Origin: Chamaelirium japonicum
Taxonomy: Eukaryota; Streptophyta; Magnoliopsida; Liliales; Melanthiaceae
Assembly: GCA_947650365.1 (NCBI GenBank)
Contig: OX393549.1
Span: 37,839,098-37,903,097 of the forward strand
Direction: 5' to 3'
Length of the DNA: 64,000 bases
The notes under the pieces were generated by a model. It made no database searches and had not been told where the DNA came from. It saw only the letters and a list, made by a program, of their open reading frames with translations. Position 1 is the first letter of the stretch; each line of letters opens with the position of its first letter. Positions 24,847 to 36,192 of the stretch are shown in pieces. The position numbers and the translations under genes are program-made.

Positions 24847-27800
24847 ACTTTTAGTATAATATCGTTATAGATATGAATCAGATCCAAATGCAACCATAAT
24901 TTCTTCATCATTAAAGCTCTAGCTTCAAAGTTCCAAAAACATAAAAACAAGATTATTCGATGCGAGCCATACGACGATATGGTAATGCATTCATGCGAGA
25001 AATACATTGTAATCTCATATATAGTAATTTTTAAGCATGAGCTATATGACGATACGGTACTGGTACGGTATCTGTTCGGAGTACCCATGCTTCATAGCTT
25101 TGAGGGGTGTTTCTATACTTGCATATAAAGGCCTGGGCTCGCTTCCAAACACTTGTCCACAAATTTCACGATATTCCAGCCAGATCTTGCTTGTCTAATT
25201 CAAAGAATTGTTTTAAAGCAGGACATTTGTCGAAGGATCCAATCGTTGGATTAAACACCCACACCAAGGACACATTGGTTTTGTTTTCCAAACATTATCC
25301 AGCTGCGGCCTTGGATTTTCAAAACTTGTGCAGGGCTAATTGATTCGCATCCTCGCCCCTTTGGGGATAAACAATTCCATTCAATTTTGTGTTACGATCG
25401 ATTTTGTCGGGATCCAGCAATTCTTTTTTTTTTCAGCTTTGCAAGTCAGATTCCATCTCAACTTCTCATCTTTAGAATCATGTACCATCTTTTTCTAAGC
25501 ATCTTTTCGTTTCAATCAGACAATCGATTTTGTCTGGGTCGAGCATTTATTTTTAAGCTTTGCAAGACAGATTCCATCTCGGGAGTCAGGACATCAACAA
25601 GTCAACATGATACTCTATACTAGCTCTTGGCTTAAATGGGTTTGACAGTTGTCTACGACACTAGTCATACATTTCATCTTTGTCCAACTTGCATCGACCT
25701 TCTTTGATCCATCCATTAGTCCCCTGGTCTTGTTCTTGTTGCCTTTGCTCGAATCCTTACGGCTTTATTTAACAGTTTTGGTGGCTCTTGAAATTAGATT
25801 TCTAGGTGCTTCAACCTTGAATTTGCATTAAAATGAGCATCATGTTCTTCCAATTTGTACCTCTTATTAATGTGATATATTGTTGAGTTTCGAAATTTTC
25901 ACTCAATCATCAGCTTCGCTAAGTTCAAACCTGTAATTTAATTGGTGTGCTACATTGACAAGGTTCGAAGTTTCCACTGAACCATCAGCTTCACTAACTT
26001 CGAATCAGAGGTCGAATTATGATGCATGTAGCTTGCACGGCACAACTTAAACATCATGATCTACCTATAAATGTCCCTTTTACCCACATCTAATAACCCT
26101 CAAACTTTGTTCCAATGGTGCATTTTTCTGCCTGGGACTCCAGCACGGCCACAAGCATCATTTGGCTACGAACTTTGTACTTAAGTTGCTTCTTGTAGAC
26201 TGTTGCATTACCTATCCAGCCTTCTTGCTTTCCTATTGCCATTGACTTCATGGCTGGTTCATCGTATTCATGAACAACACTTGATGATTATCCACCCCGA
26301 GTTTTGAGCATATTGTTGGAGAAAATTGCAGTGGCCCATTTTGGTTTGCATATAGCATGAATTATAGTGACGATGTATTCTTTACTCCTCTCTATGCATT
26401 TGTGTATTGACTACACATAATTAATATGCATAATGTCTATTCATCTTTGCATATATTATAATCCAAAGAGCTGAAATGAAACATATTTAGTGTGTGCATG
26501 CACGTGCACGTGCGGGGCAATCTGCTGGAGGCAGGGGGCAGTGCCAACATGCACGGGTTTTTCTAGCAAATAACATGATACAACTTTTTATTTTTGGAAA
26601 TATATCAGAAGAATATCTACAAAGACACAGGATCTATTCCTTTACCATAGGTGTATTCTTTTATTGTATTGCAAATTTATTAACCTTTTTGTTGAAATTT
26701 AGTTTACCTTTTGACTCCATAGTCCATACCCACACAGGTACATTGTAGATTGTATTGTTGTAATTCTAGTAGTATGCCATGCAGTCTGTATGAAGCCAAT
26801 TATAAAAATAGTTCAGCAGCAGGTGCCCTCTTATGATTTCTGATTTTTTTTCTTTACTCTGGATGATTTCTTTATATGTTTTATGGATTTTTGTGAATGT
26901 CAATAAAATATAAACGAAGAGCAAAAATACAATAAAGATATAGTTTACCTGCAGTAAGCTGCTCGGTGTTGAGGAACCATGAGATACTGGTCGAGACTTC
27001 ATCCCATCAAGCTCATAAAGTTCTCCTACAAAACCAAATATCATGTAATTATATACATGTAATAAATAACTAACTTTTTGTCTCAAAAAAAAAAATCAAC
27101 CAACTTCAACTCAATAAGAGAAGAAACGGGATCTATTTCAACTCAATTAATGAAAATTGTAAGAAATCCATAATTCATACCATCAACACATTTGAAGCAA
27201 ATATAGTGTTCTTCCACATCTGGCGAAGCCTGGAAAGGAAAAGGAAAGGAAAACAATATTGTTACAAGAACATGGAACATAAGTAAAATGCAAGTGTAAA
27301 GCATGAAAACTGTATATGAAGAACAAAGAATGTGACTTAGAACCTATTTGTGTGTGACCTGAAAAATGGATGATGGGCAACAAATTAAAGAAGTGCATAC
27401 GCTCCACATGGCAAGAATAAGAGTGAATATCCTTCAGATATTGTTGCCTATGAAAACAATAGTACTTGTATCCCTCTTGCATTTACTACTCAAAAGTATT
27501 CAGGAACTTCTAAAACTCATAGGCACTTAGCAAATTTATAAAAGGCATAGCTTATGGAACAAATCTCAAATTGATAATTTCAAAATGTAATCCAATAATT
27601 AAGAAGAAAACTTTAATCAACATTTTAAAACTCAATGCCGCTTATATATAAAATCAATCCTCCTTACCATCTCGATGCATATCCATCCACAAGTTATGGA
27701 AACTACTTCATGGATAACATTCTAGTGTTGCTCGAGTTTTAGAACTACAAGAGTTTTACTGTATTAGGCTTCAGTGTGAGGAAATCACTGCTAATCTAGA

Positions 27801-30800
27801 AAAAATGAAAGAAAATAATAACCATCAAGCCATGCCCCATCCATTTGGGGTCGGCTATGAATCCCTCTTCGCCATTCATTTCTGTTTTGAGCTGTATGTA
27901 TTGCCTCCCACACAATCTTCACCCAAGTAGGCGCTTTGCAAGGAAGAGACGACATCATCAGTTGTAAATACAATTGTCCCTTAGAATCACTAACTCTTGG
28001 CATAAGCAGTTGGATTGATATATGTTAAATGGAGCCAGACCCCTTTCTTTCAAAGGGGAACTTGACTTGCCTTGTGCAATATGGCGAGCTATCTTTAAAG
28101 GTTTCAACAGAACTTTTGATGGAGAAATTCGTGCCATAACTAGAATGGAGAAGATGAGGGATGGGGAGAGTGCTTCCTCATCACTTAATATACTTCATTC
28201 AGTAGTAAGTTATATCATTGGCTCTTGCTCCAGGTATTTTGTGTTCTTCTCTGGTCACCATGATATTAATAACTTCAACTCTTTTCCTTTCTACATCAAG
28301 TTTTTGTTTCCTCTTCCTCATAAAAAAGGTGGTGCTTGAGCAAAAAGGGGATATCGTACAGCCTTTGTGGATGAGAAGTCCTCCAAACAATACACTGATC
28401 CACCAGGGAGGATCCACCTTAATCATCAATTGATGTACGGAAAGGAAAAAGGATTTTGTTACAAAAGAAAACTGGTGGAACGTCTTGCTATAACAAATAT
28501 GGAATTTTCCATATTTAACGTAGCAAAAACGCTAAAAATACCTTATGAACATTTGGTGACTTTATGATTATTACAACACTAAACGTCAGGAACCATTAAT
28601 ACCACTTAAAGCATATGCTAGCAAATTTGACCATTCAAAATACTGAATATTGACTTCATCGTGAATCAGGGCTCAACCCTCAGTACTCGGTAGAACTACA
28701 GAAACTCAACAGTATATTTTCATATCTAACAGTAAGACCAGATAGCAAAGTATTACCTCTGTATCCCCAGCAGTAGCTGCTACAGAATGGGCATCCTCCA
28801 TTTCTCTGTCCTTCTCAAGAAAAGCAGCACGCTGCAGAAAACAAGCATGAGATAAAAGTTTAAGAACAGAGGAATCCATGAAAACACCCCAGCCAAGAAA
28901 ATTATAAATAAATTGGTAGACAAGAACCTCAAATGGATCCATGTCAGCAGTTGACTTGAAGAATCTATCCAAGTATGATCCCTCAACTGAAAGGAAGAAG
29001 GAATGCAAAATTTATGAAACTTGAAACACCAAATACAAACAGAATTCACTGCAATTGGAATATAAATAATTTCAAGCTTCAATGTTGAATATCTTGAAAT
29101 TTTTGTGGTAACAAAATGACAAGGACAGATGAACAGATCAGTATGCTGCGACATAATAGAGAAAATACATATACAGATGATTGTAACTTTCATGCAAAGC
29201 ACAAAGAAACCTCATCATTAGTTACTGACATCTAGGATTCATAGAAATAGCATAAGAAGAAGCTAGTCCACTTTCCCACAAGGAATGAACATGACTGTTT
29301 GAGTGTTAGGAAGGTGAATTTATTTCTTTCAGGAAGAAATTCCACCAAATTATCTACTGATCATCAGAGAGATTGTCTACGCTCATGCGTCATAACAAGG
29401 GAATTCTTATTTCCAACCACCACTGAACCATGCACATGGGTCCATGAAAAGAAAGAACACATTTATGAGAGAAATGAACAAAATGTATCCCGGTCTACTA
29501 TATTCAATGTACAACTTAGCCAGGGGTATAACCAGATATAATAGCTGACAATGAACAAACAGAAGCATCATCAACATGAATGCCACATCCACAAAAGATA
29601 GGGTCGGCTATGAGCACAGCTCTTATATGAAAAATCCAACAAAAGATTAAGCAAATAAATCGCGACCAACTCTCAACCAGAGTAACCCGCCACATGAATT
29701 GTACCACCATTCTTGACATAAGCCAGACAGCAAGTACGTGATTTGGTGAATAATGATATACTATATTATAAGCACAGGTATCATTAGGAGTCTCTTGATG
29801 GCTATAGTCATTAGGAGTCTCTTGATGGCTATAGTAATGAGAAAAGACATGACAATGGAGGCATCCCTCGTTAGAAAGGTGTGGCAGAATTCGACACTCC
29901 TTTCTGGAAAGTTGAATCCAAACAGTTGTGACAAGGCTTGATGGTTATGGTTATGGTTATGGCCTATGCTCAAAATTCGTAGTATCAGGTACTAAAAAGA
30001 TGATGATAAAATAGTCGCCAATCCGGTATCAACTAAATCCCCAGTTAGTCAGGATCAAGTCTTGGGATCCTTCCCCGTCGTCATTTCTATTAAAGGAAAA
30101 ATCCATTGACATTTCATACCTCCACATATCTTTTCCCCCTGCCTCAAATAGTCAAATCTTAGGCGTACCCTTCCCTTCGTCCCATTGACCCTAACCAACT
30201 ATCCTCTCCTGATGAGCGTCTTTTATGGCCCTACAACATTATCCTCCAGGAATCTTTCATTCATCCTCTAGTATTTCCATATCTAATCTCATGAGTACCC
30301 TCAACTGCGAAAAAAGTTTTTCCATCAACTAACACTCTAGATCGTACATCATGATTGTCCTAAGGATTTATCTACCGATCTATACCATACAGTATTTGAG
30401 ATATATGTTGTGCCACTAATTCAGTCTATGATACAAGAGTGCAGTATCTACTTTCACTCCGTACTGCATACTATCTCCATGCAAAGTGATGTATTATCAG
30501 CAATGTTCTCAGAACCGAACCGGAGCACGAACCGGTTTGTGTCCCGGTCCGGTTCGGCCAGCCGGTCCGATTCACCGGCCTGGCCCTTTTAAATTTAAAG
30601 CTATTTAATTAAGTTGAAAAATTTGTAAAAAATATATTAAATAGAAAAAAAATATGAAAAAAAATATGGAAAAAATATGAAAAATATAGGTTATTAAAAA
30701 AAAATAGAAGCTTCAGATTCAGTCGGCCCAACACACGCACACACAAAGAGCCAAAAAAAAAAAAGCTTCAGACTTCATTTCAGTCGGCCCAACACACACA

Positions 30801-33800
30801 GAGAGAGAGAAAGAGAGAGAGAACCAAAAAAAAAAGCTACAGACTTCACTTCAGTTGGCCCAACACACACATACACACACACACACACAGAACAAACAAA
30901 AAAAAGCTTCAGACTTCAGTCGGCCCAACACACACACACACATATAGAGAAAGAGGGGACCTGGAGTGTGGGGTGGCCGGCTAAATCGCAGTCGGCCTCA
31001 AGGTGGGCTGTTGGGGGATGCTCGACAAGGAGAAGACGGAGCGCCACGGCCACGCTCGTCGCGCGGGTGAAGATGAATCACGCGACTCGGTATTTTTTTA
31101 AGGTTTTGCTCGGTATTAATAGCCTTTAATGAATTGCCCGGTTCATTCCAAATGCCAGCCGCCCGGTTTTTGCCCTAAAACCACTCGGTCCGGCGGTTCG
31201 CCCCCGGCTCAACTTCCTGCAGTGGTTCGCTGTACACCCGGACCGTTTAGCCTATCGATTGATTGGTTTCCGGTCCGAACCGGCCGGTTAGGTTCGGTCC
31301 GGTTTTAATAACATTGATTATCAGTGTAATGTCTTATATGAATGATACAGGAGAAGGTTACACATGACTTTTACACTTAAAATGTTTTAAAACATGCTAA
31401 ACAGCACAACTCATCCCACAGACAATGCAACCTCTTTGGAGTCGACGGTCCTTGCCTTCTCATCCAAATCTATCCCTTTGGCCATTTGAAATCCTCATTT
31501 ACCGACCAGAACTATAAATTTGGGCTCAACTGGCCTCACCTGTTCATTGCTTGTTCAGCTTGTATCTCCCCATTTTCTTATGTATAATAATATAATTGCA
31601 AAAGTACTTCTTAGAAATCAAATAAACAAAGTGTTATGATGATTGCAATTTGCAACGTAGATCATTGAATTCACCAACGAATACATGGATCTACGCATGT
31701 AAACTAGCATCTTAAACAATTTAAGGAATAAATTTTGGGGTCCACCAAAATTTCTCTCAAATTGTAAGAACGCGAAAATAGACATCCAATCATATTTGAT
31801 CTACACTTTTGTAACATGGCACCAATTCAGCCTTGCATACATGGGTGCCACACTGAATGGATTAGTACCTCGATGTATCATGTCTTAAGCTAGTGTAACC
31901 CTATATGCGTAATACAAGAAATGTTCAGCAAACAACCTTTAGGGCATGTTTGTATCCAGTCAACGCTTTTTCTACTAGAGTAAAACAGAGAAAAGATTTA
32001 CTTGAACCTGTTTGTATCCAAAAAAAGACCAGTAAAGTAAATCAAAATGATTTACTTTTACTTGACTAGATGGTCTTTTCATTTACTTCAAAAAATCCAA
32101 GTAAATTATCTGAGTTACTTGTAAACCTGATGTTTAACTTTAGCCATGTCAGCATTCCACTACCTATGGTTAATTTATTTCTCCCAACCACCCCATCAAC
32201 CTTTCTCACTTTCCCATATCACAGCAGACAGATAAAGAGGTGCCCTGTCGGGACGATGTAGATCTCTTTAAGTTCATCACGGTCCATTGATTTCCTTCAT
32301 AATCATTTTTGTCATTGGAGGCATAGGGTCTTTATCTTTGATGTTTTTAGACTTGGAGTCTCTGGACTTGGTGTCTTTAGAGACTTGCAGTATTTGGACT
32401 TGGATACTTCACTTTGACTTTTCTAAGTTGAAGTGGAGTGATCTTCAAATTTCCTACCTACTCTCTCGACAGAAGAGAATGACCAAAAAAGATCCCTTAG
32501 TCTTCCCTCCCCTTCCTATTTATATAGGGGGGGTTGGAAGTTATAATAATTAATAACTTTCATGGAAAGTTCTTCCCAACAAAATTACATAATTACCTTT
32601 TAAGAAATTACGTAATTGTCGCCCTTGGTAGTCACTTTGATTTTGAGTCTACAACTTTGAGTCAATGACTTTGAGACTAGACTTTATGTCTGTGGCTTTG
32701 AGTCTGCAGCGTTGAGTAGTTTGCGACCTTGAGTTTATAACTTTATTTCTATGACTTTGAGCATACGACTTTGAGTAGTCAAGACTTTGAGTCTATGATT
32801 TTGTGTCTATGACATTGACTATGTGACTTTATGTAGTCTACAACTTTGAATCTATGACTATATGTCTGTGACTGAGTTTATGACCATGTCTGTGGCTTTG
32901 AGTAGTCTACCTTCGACATAATTTATGTTTGTGTTGACGAGAGACTTCAGTTGGTGGGAGTCGTTTGTGGAGACATCGAACGTTGTTGCAAAACTTTAGA
33001 CCCTGGCATTGGCGCATGGTCTGGCTGGCCCTAGGGCAGAACCTGGCTGGCTCTGATACTTAGACCAATTTGACCCAAGTAATGGGCTAACACGGTGCGT
33101 GCAATGCCTACACGCATGTCCTCACCCTAGCAGATAGCATAGCGTTGACTATGGGAACTAGCGGGCAGTCTATAGGAAATATCCCATGGAACATTAAAAG
33201 AGACCATTGACACAGTCTGAAATACCCAAAACATTTCAGATTTTTACCAGCTAAAATCGATAATTTTATGTGTTTCGACTAGATTTCAATTGAAATATTC
33301 CAGTTTTCATCAATTCTCTTTGGTTTTTGAGCCAACTGAAACCATTACTGTAACCAAAATCATAAACCTAGATCATTGTTTATGCCAAAAAGTAGTATAT
33401 AGAGAAACTGCTTAAAATTTGTCGGCGAAATGCATGTAAACCCTAATTCAAGATCATCTATGTATTCTAACTATACTCTGAATTTTCATTAAATATGTTT
33501 TTCTTTCAGAATTTTACTCGTATAATGATTTAGAAGCAAGAAAATAAATAAAATGCCCGATTTTTTCAACTTTCTATATAATATTCTTGGGTTTTTTATT
33601 AAAAATCGAGGTCCTGTTTTTGAAGAATCCTTGAAGAATCAGTGCCTATAGAGGTGTCCTTGAGTGCACCGTGACATCAGCAGGTAGGAGAATCCAGGTA
33701 ACACAGGAGGCGAGCATGACATATGATAGATTAGTCCAGTTGGTTTCACCATATGGTGCATGTTATTGTACTAAACTGGTTCATGCAGCATACACAATGC

Positions 33801-33839
33801 AAGTCAACTATGACAGACAGCATTAGTGTGCATGCAAGC

Positions 33840-33931
<92 letters not shown>

Positions 33932-36009
33932 GGTGCCGCTATAGAAAATCATAAAGGAACTACAGTAAATCACATAATATTTGATAAAAGTACAGTTTGT
34001 TATAGAATGACATTAGTGGCATAGCATTAGTAAATGTAATAACATAAATTATCTGTCTAGGGTATAAGGTATGCATTCAACTATATGTTGATGCAGCCCT
34101 AAATAGAAATGAAATGACCTGAGAAATACTCATACCACCAGTCCAATTCTTCAAGGAGTTGGGATAAGGTTTGTTGGTTAAGGTTATACACGAACCTTCC
34201 TTCTAATCATGTGCAGCTGGCCAAGATTCGACAATGAGAATATTCCCCACATGGCATTTTGGAATGGGCCTTTTGGCAATTAAAGAATTCATGCAAGGAA
34301 ATGAGCCCCAAAAAGATCAAGAACCTTCTCTTGATATCTGGCACTTACAATATGTATATAACTATAAGGTATCTTCGTTAGTTATCAAATTATATCACAA
34401 ATAACTTCAAGAAATACATTTTTTATGTTTTGTATAATTACTACGAAGTCAATGGCCAAGACAATACATAAGACTATAATTACATTCCCTTAAGCAACTT
34501 TAATGTTACTTTGCTTGTTTCCTTCATTTGATAAACTGGGCTTGATCTCAGGACCACACAATCAAAAACACAATTCAACCCAATTATGGTACCCAAACCC
34601 AAGCAAAAATATCATAATATAATAGACATATAGAAGAAACATAGTACAAACTTACGCAGCTGAATTTCCGAAGTTGCATTTCCTATAGCATGAAGAAGAC
34701 CAATAGTTCCACAAGCATTGCCAAGTCCAACAGTTTGTTTCAAAAAATACACCTTTTCACTTGGTTTCTGCAACCAAAGAAACAAAATACAATTAGTTCG
34801 TACATACTACCAACATTCTCATCTACAATAAGAAATTACATGGTTGACTTCATGGAGAGCCGAGTTCATCCTAGATATAGATAATTTGGGTCTATACCTA
34901 TTTATTCCACAATGGGGTTTATAAAGGAGTAAATGGTCCATGATTATTATGGTCGTATGTGGTCGCTCTTGTGGAACCATTGAGAGTTTATCAGGGCACC
35001 TAGCAAACGGGGCGTGTTGGAACTCATGCGCGCTCAGATCGCATCCACAAACAGAAGTGGTGTTTTGTCCATTCTAGTGACACGAGATCTTAGATCTCAC
35101 TTCTACACTGCCTTCTTCTAGGTCTTGGTATGTTGCTCCCCAAGTAGAGCATTGCTCTCTTCTTTACACTATAATTACCTTGATTATCGTGATGCCATCA
35201 GTCCTTTTTGGACCAAACAATATTTCCCTCTTTTATCCATATTAGCCATTAGTACGATACAGAACTAAGATGACAAGAGAACATAATTTGTATGAAATCT
35301 CTTCTACCCGATTGAGAAAACAAATTAAAATGAACTACAAAAAGAACATTTACACGAGAAGATAAGTGAGCTGAATGGAAAAGGCTAGAGTGCATAACAT
35401 CTCTAAAAAGGGATTGATCGGAACAATATCGGCATTAATTATTCAAGACCCAACTAGAATATATACACAAAAACTCTATAAAACGTACCTTCTTCCCAAT
35501 CTCCACTCCTTGCTCCTCCTCGATTTTCTTCTCTGCTTCAGTCTGAACCAAGAGACCATTTTCGAACGAGGATCATGAGACAGTAAACATTGCGATAACA
35601 ACAAGATTGAGCTCTCATCAATGGGCTCACCTGGGGAGAGTGGGGGAACAGGAAAAGCACCGCGAGCACGGGCTTCGGCACCATCTCGAGTAGCTCCTCG
35701 TCCAATCCATAGACGTCGTTGAACTCCACTTCGTCCTCCCGAACGCCCAGGCCCCAAACAAACTGCACCATCAAGGAAATTCGAGTTAACTGATCCAAAT
35801 CATGCTCTGAAACCTAGAAAAAGAAAAGAACATCGCTTCGCAGATCGCACGACCAGACTCTAATGGAATTATGTGCCCTAAAGGAGAAGAACTGAAGAAA
35901 TTGCGACAATATCTGGATCAAAGAGGACGGGCGAGAGAGGGGAGGGGACCTGATTCATGACATCGGGGTTGGCTTCGAGGGGAAGCCACCTCTTGCTCGG
36001 CGTCGACAT
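23740..36009 (-). CDS. UCH3: UCH3-like ubiquitin carboxyl-terminal hydrolase (9 exons)
   Basis: A cysteine protease of the UCH (C12) family that removes small adducts from the C-terminus of ubiquitin in cytosol and nucleus. Exons, 5' to 3' on the minus strand: 36009-35950, 35762-35631, 35542-35489, 34767-34656, 28986-28928, 28831-28757, 27229-27181, 27025-26949, 23829-23740. All junctions are GT-AG and phases agree, giving 235 codons, close to human UCH-L3 (230). Exon 1 encodes [15 protein letters not shown], the ubiquitin-binding start; exon 2 [19 protein letters not shown]. The oxyanion Gln is Q93, the nucleophile C101 (GNACGT), the His H172 (EEHYICF) and the Asp D187 (LYELDG). The His-Asp spacing is normal. 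The Gln-Cys spacing is two residues longer than usual (extra Gly-Leu). Exons 1-2 are GC-rich, the rest AT-rich. Intron 4 (5.7 kb) and intron 8 (3.1 kb) are swollen by transposons. Confidence 0.93.
24060..24345 (-). mobile_element. tRNA-derived SINE candidate
   Basis: Read on the minus strand, a head of about 75 nt contains GTTCGACTCC (24281-24272), a match to the Pol III B box. An A-box-like TCGCATGATGG lies about 40 nt upstream (near 24323-24313). A body of about 200 nt follows, ending in an A-rich tail (the T run at 24062-24072 on the plus strand). This is the standard SINE layout. It lies within UCH intron 8. A truncated relative is at 23355-23523. No target duplication was identified. Confidence 0.5.
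24571..24647. repeat. (TA)n-(GA)n compound microsatellite
   Basis: TA run to about 24616 and then GA run to 24647, inside the hAT-type element at 24485-25097. Confidence 0.95.
24659..24778. repeat. 120-bp GC-rich palindrome between TA tracts
   Basis: The left arm gcggcatgtggtgcgtgcgg, catcgcaccgcagccgtgtg pairs with the right arm cacacggctgcggtgcgatg, ccgcacacaccgcatgccgc with few mismatches. The loop itself contains an inner palindrome (gctgcgtgc, gcacgcagc). It is placed between (TA)n/(GA)n and (TA)n tracts, like elements A-C at 10-11.5 kb. Confidence 0.85.
24794..24841. repeat. (TA)n microsatellite
   Basis: TA run to the right of the GC-rich palindrome. Confidence 0.95.
25106..26948. other. 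UCH intron 8, remaining part
   Basis: Unassigned intronic DNA. A short direct repeat (ttcactgaaccatcagcttc at about 25974 and a relative near 25899) is the only structure noted. Uninterrupted frames at 25107-25343 and 25649-25831 resemble no family I know. Confidence 0.4.
26949..27229 (-). CDS. UCH3: UCH3-like exons 7 and 8 (catalytic His and Asp)
   Basis: Exon 7 (27229-27181) reads [16 protein letters not shown] and carries the catalytic His in EEHYICF. A 155-bp intron splits the glycine codon G|GA. Exon 8 (27025-26949) reads [16 protein letters not shown] and carries the catalytic Asp in YELDG, ending TPSSLLQ at a CAG|GTAAAC donor. The interval given includes the short intron. Confidence 0.93.
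27800..28000 (-). pseudogene. 3' fragment of a non-LTR retrotransposon in UCH intron 6
   Basis: The minus-strand frame reads [19 protein letters not shown] followed by LDGYYF. This is the usual C-terminal end and tail of the plant LINE family also seen at 6030-6330 and 9600-9850. It is severely 5' truncated. Confidence 0.6.
28757..28986 (-). CDS. UCH3: UCH3-like exons 5 and 6
   Basis: Exon 5 (28986-28928) reads [19 protein letters not shown] after the split leucine codon; exon 6 (28831-28757) reads [20 protein letters not shown] then AGDTE. This is the crossover-loop region of UCH enzymes (family pattern ...MxPxERAxFLE...). The intron between them is 96 bp. The interval given includes that intron. 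Confidence 0.93.
28987..30492. other. UCH intron 4, left part
   Basis: Intronic DNA with a 27-bp tandem duplication (tcattaggagtctcttgatg) at 29781-29834. A run of ggttat repeats near 29940, after aaggcttgat, looks like another LINE tail. The rest is unassigned. Confidence 0.4.
30493..31324. mobile_element. hAT-type element with 8-bp duplication
   Basis: The element is 30501-31316 (816 bp), flanked by ATTATCAG at 30493-30500 and 31317-31324. The termini are CAATGTTCTCAGAACCG and, read inward from the right, CAATGTTATTAAAACCG. Subterminal ends are rich in ccggttcgg words on both sides. It contains a four-unit minisatellite (30706-30940) and a GC-rich middle (about 30960-31080) of unknown origin. 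There is no transposase. It lies in UCH intron 4. Confidence 0.88.
30706..30940. repeat. Minisatellite, four units of about 55-70 bp
   Basis: Each unit runs agct(t/a)cagacttca, cagtcggcccaacacaca, then CA/GA-rich sequence and an A run. Unit lengths vary because the CA, GA and A tracts vary. Confidence 0.85.
31942..32225. mobile_element. Partial Harbinger-type MITE copy
   Basis: It begins TTA|GGGCATGTTTGTATCC and is an inverted relative of the right-hand 260 bp of the element at 37658-38420 (shared words: cttttactt, cttgtaaacct, cagcattccacta). The other end is missing. It lies in UCH intron 4. Confidence 0.65.
32625..32905. repeat. Degenerate minisatellite, unit about gactttgagtctatg
   Basis: At least a dozen diverged copies of a unit of about 15-20 bp, including gactttgag, gtctatgac and gtctgtggctttgag. 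It is non-coding and lies within UCH intron 4. Confidence 0.8.
32906..34655. other. UCH intron 4, right part
   Basis: AT-rich intronic sequence with a (CT)n-(CA)n microsatellite at 33843-33925. No exon or transposon end was recognised. Confidence 0.45.
33843..33925. repeat. (CT)n-(CA)n compound microsatellite
   Basis: About 29 CT units are followed by about 12 CA units. Confidence 0.95.
34656..34767 (-). CDS. UCH3: UCH3-like exon 4 (oxyanion Gln and catalytic Cys)
   Basis: Reads [20 protein letters not shown] then [17 protein letters not shown]. It is bounded by a gtttctgcag acceptor and a GTAAGT donor. KQT supplies the oxyanion-hole Gln and NACGT the nucleophilic Cys. Known UCH enzymes have five residues between that Gln and Cys; here there are seven, because of an extra Gly-Leu (codons ggactt). 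Confidence 0.94.
35489..36009 (-). CDS. UCH3: UCH3-like exons 1-3
   Basis: Exon 1 (36009-35950) starts [17 protein letters not shown]; its GTCCCC donor is weak but the frame and phase are right. Exon 2 (35762-35631) reads [20 protein letters not shown] and ends FPHSPQ at a GTGAGC donor. Exon 3 (35542-35489) is the charged linker [18 protein letters not shown]. Introns are 187 and 88 bp. The interval given includes them. Confidence 0.93.
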
Positions 36010-36192
36010 CTGCTACCAAAGCCGGGGGAGAGGGAAAGCGGAGTGGGGATGTATAATGGGGCTAAGGGAGTGTAGTGTCTGGGGGCGGTATAAATTGGGG
36101 CGTGGGCGTTCTGTTCTCTCTGCACCCGTCAGTTTCAGCTTTGCAGTTTGCACCCGAATCGTGTTGGGACCGGTTTGTTTTGGAAAATTTTA
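36010..36192 (-). promoter_or_regulatory. Short upstream region of the UCH3-like gene
   Basis: Only about 183 bp separate the UCH start codon from the inserted element at 36193. On the minus strand a weak TATA-like aatttatacc lies at 36096-36087, about 80 bp before the ATG. The rest is G/C-rich. Any distal regulatory sequence must lie beyond or within the transposon block. Confidence 0.35.

Larger units (their letters stand above)
24477..25105. mobile_element. hAT-type element with 8-bp duplication and nested palindrome
   Basis: The element is 24485-25097 (613 bp), flanked by CTTTGAGG at 24477-24484 and 25098-25105. The termini match at 17 of 18 positions (CTATGAAGCACGGGTACT against CTATGAAGCATGGGTACT), and subterminal repeats of ggtacgg are present at both ends. 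A (TA)n-(GA)n tract, a GC-rich palindrome and a second (TA)n tract occupy its middle. It has no transposase and lies in UCH intron 8. Confidence 0.88.

Noticed and set aside
23740..36009. UCH3-like gene as a retro-copy or pseudogene
   Set aside because: Introns are retained with GT-AG junctions, phases agree, all catalytic residues are present and no stop interrupts the 235 codons.
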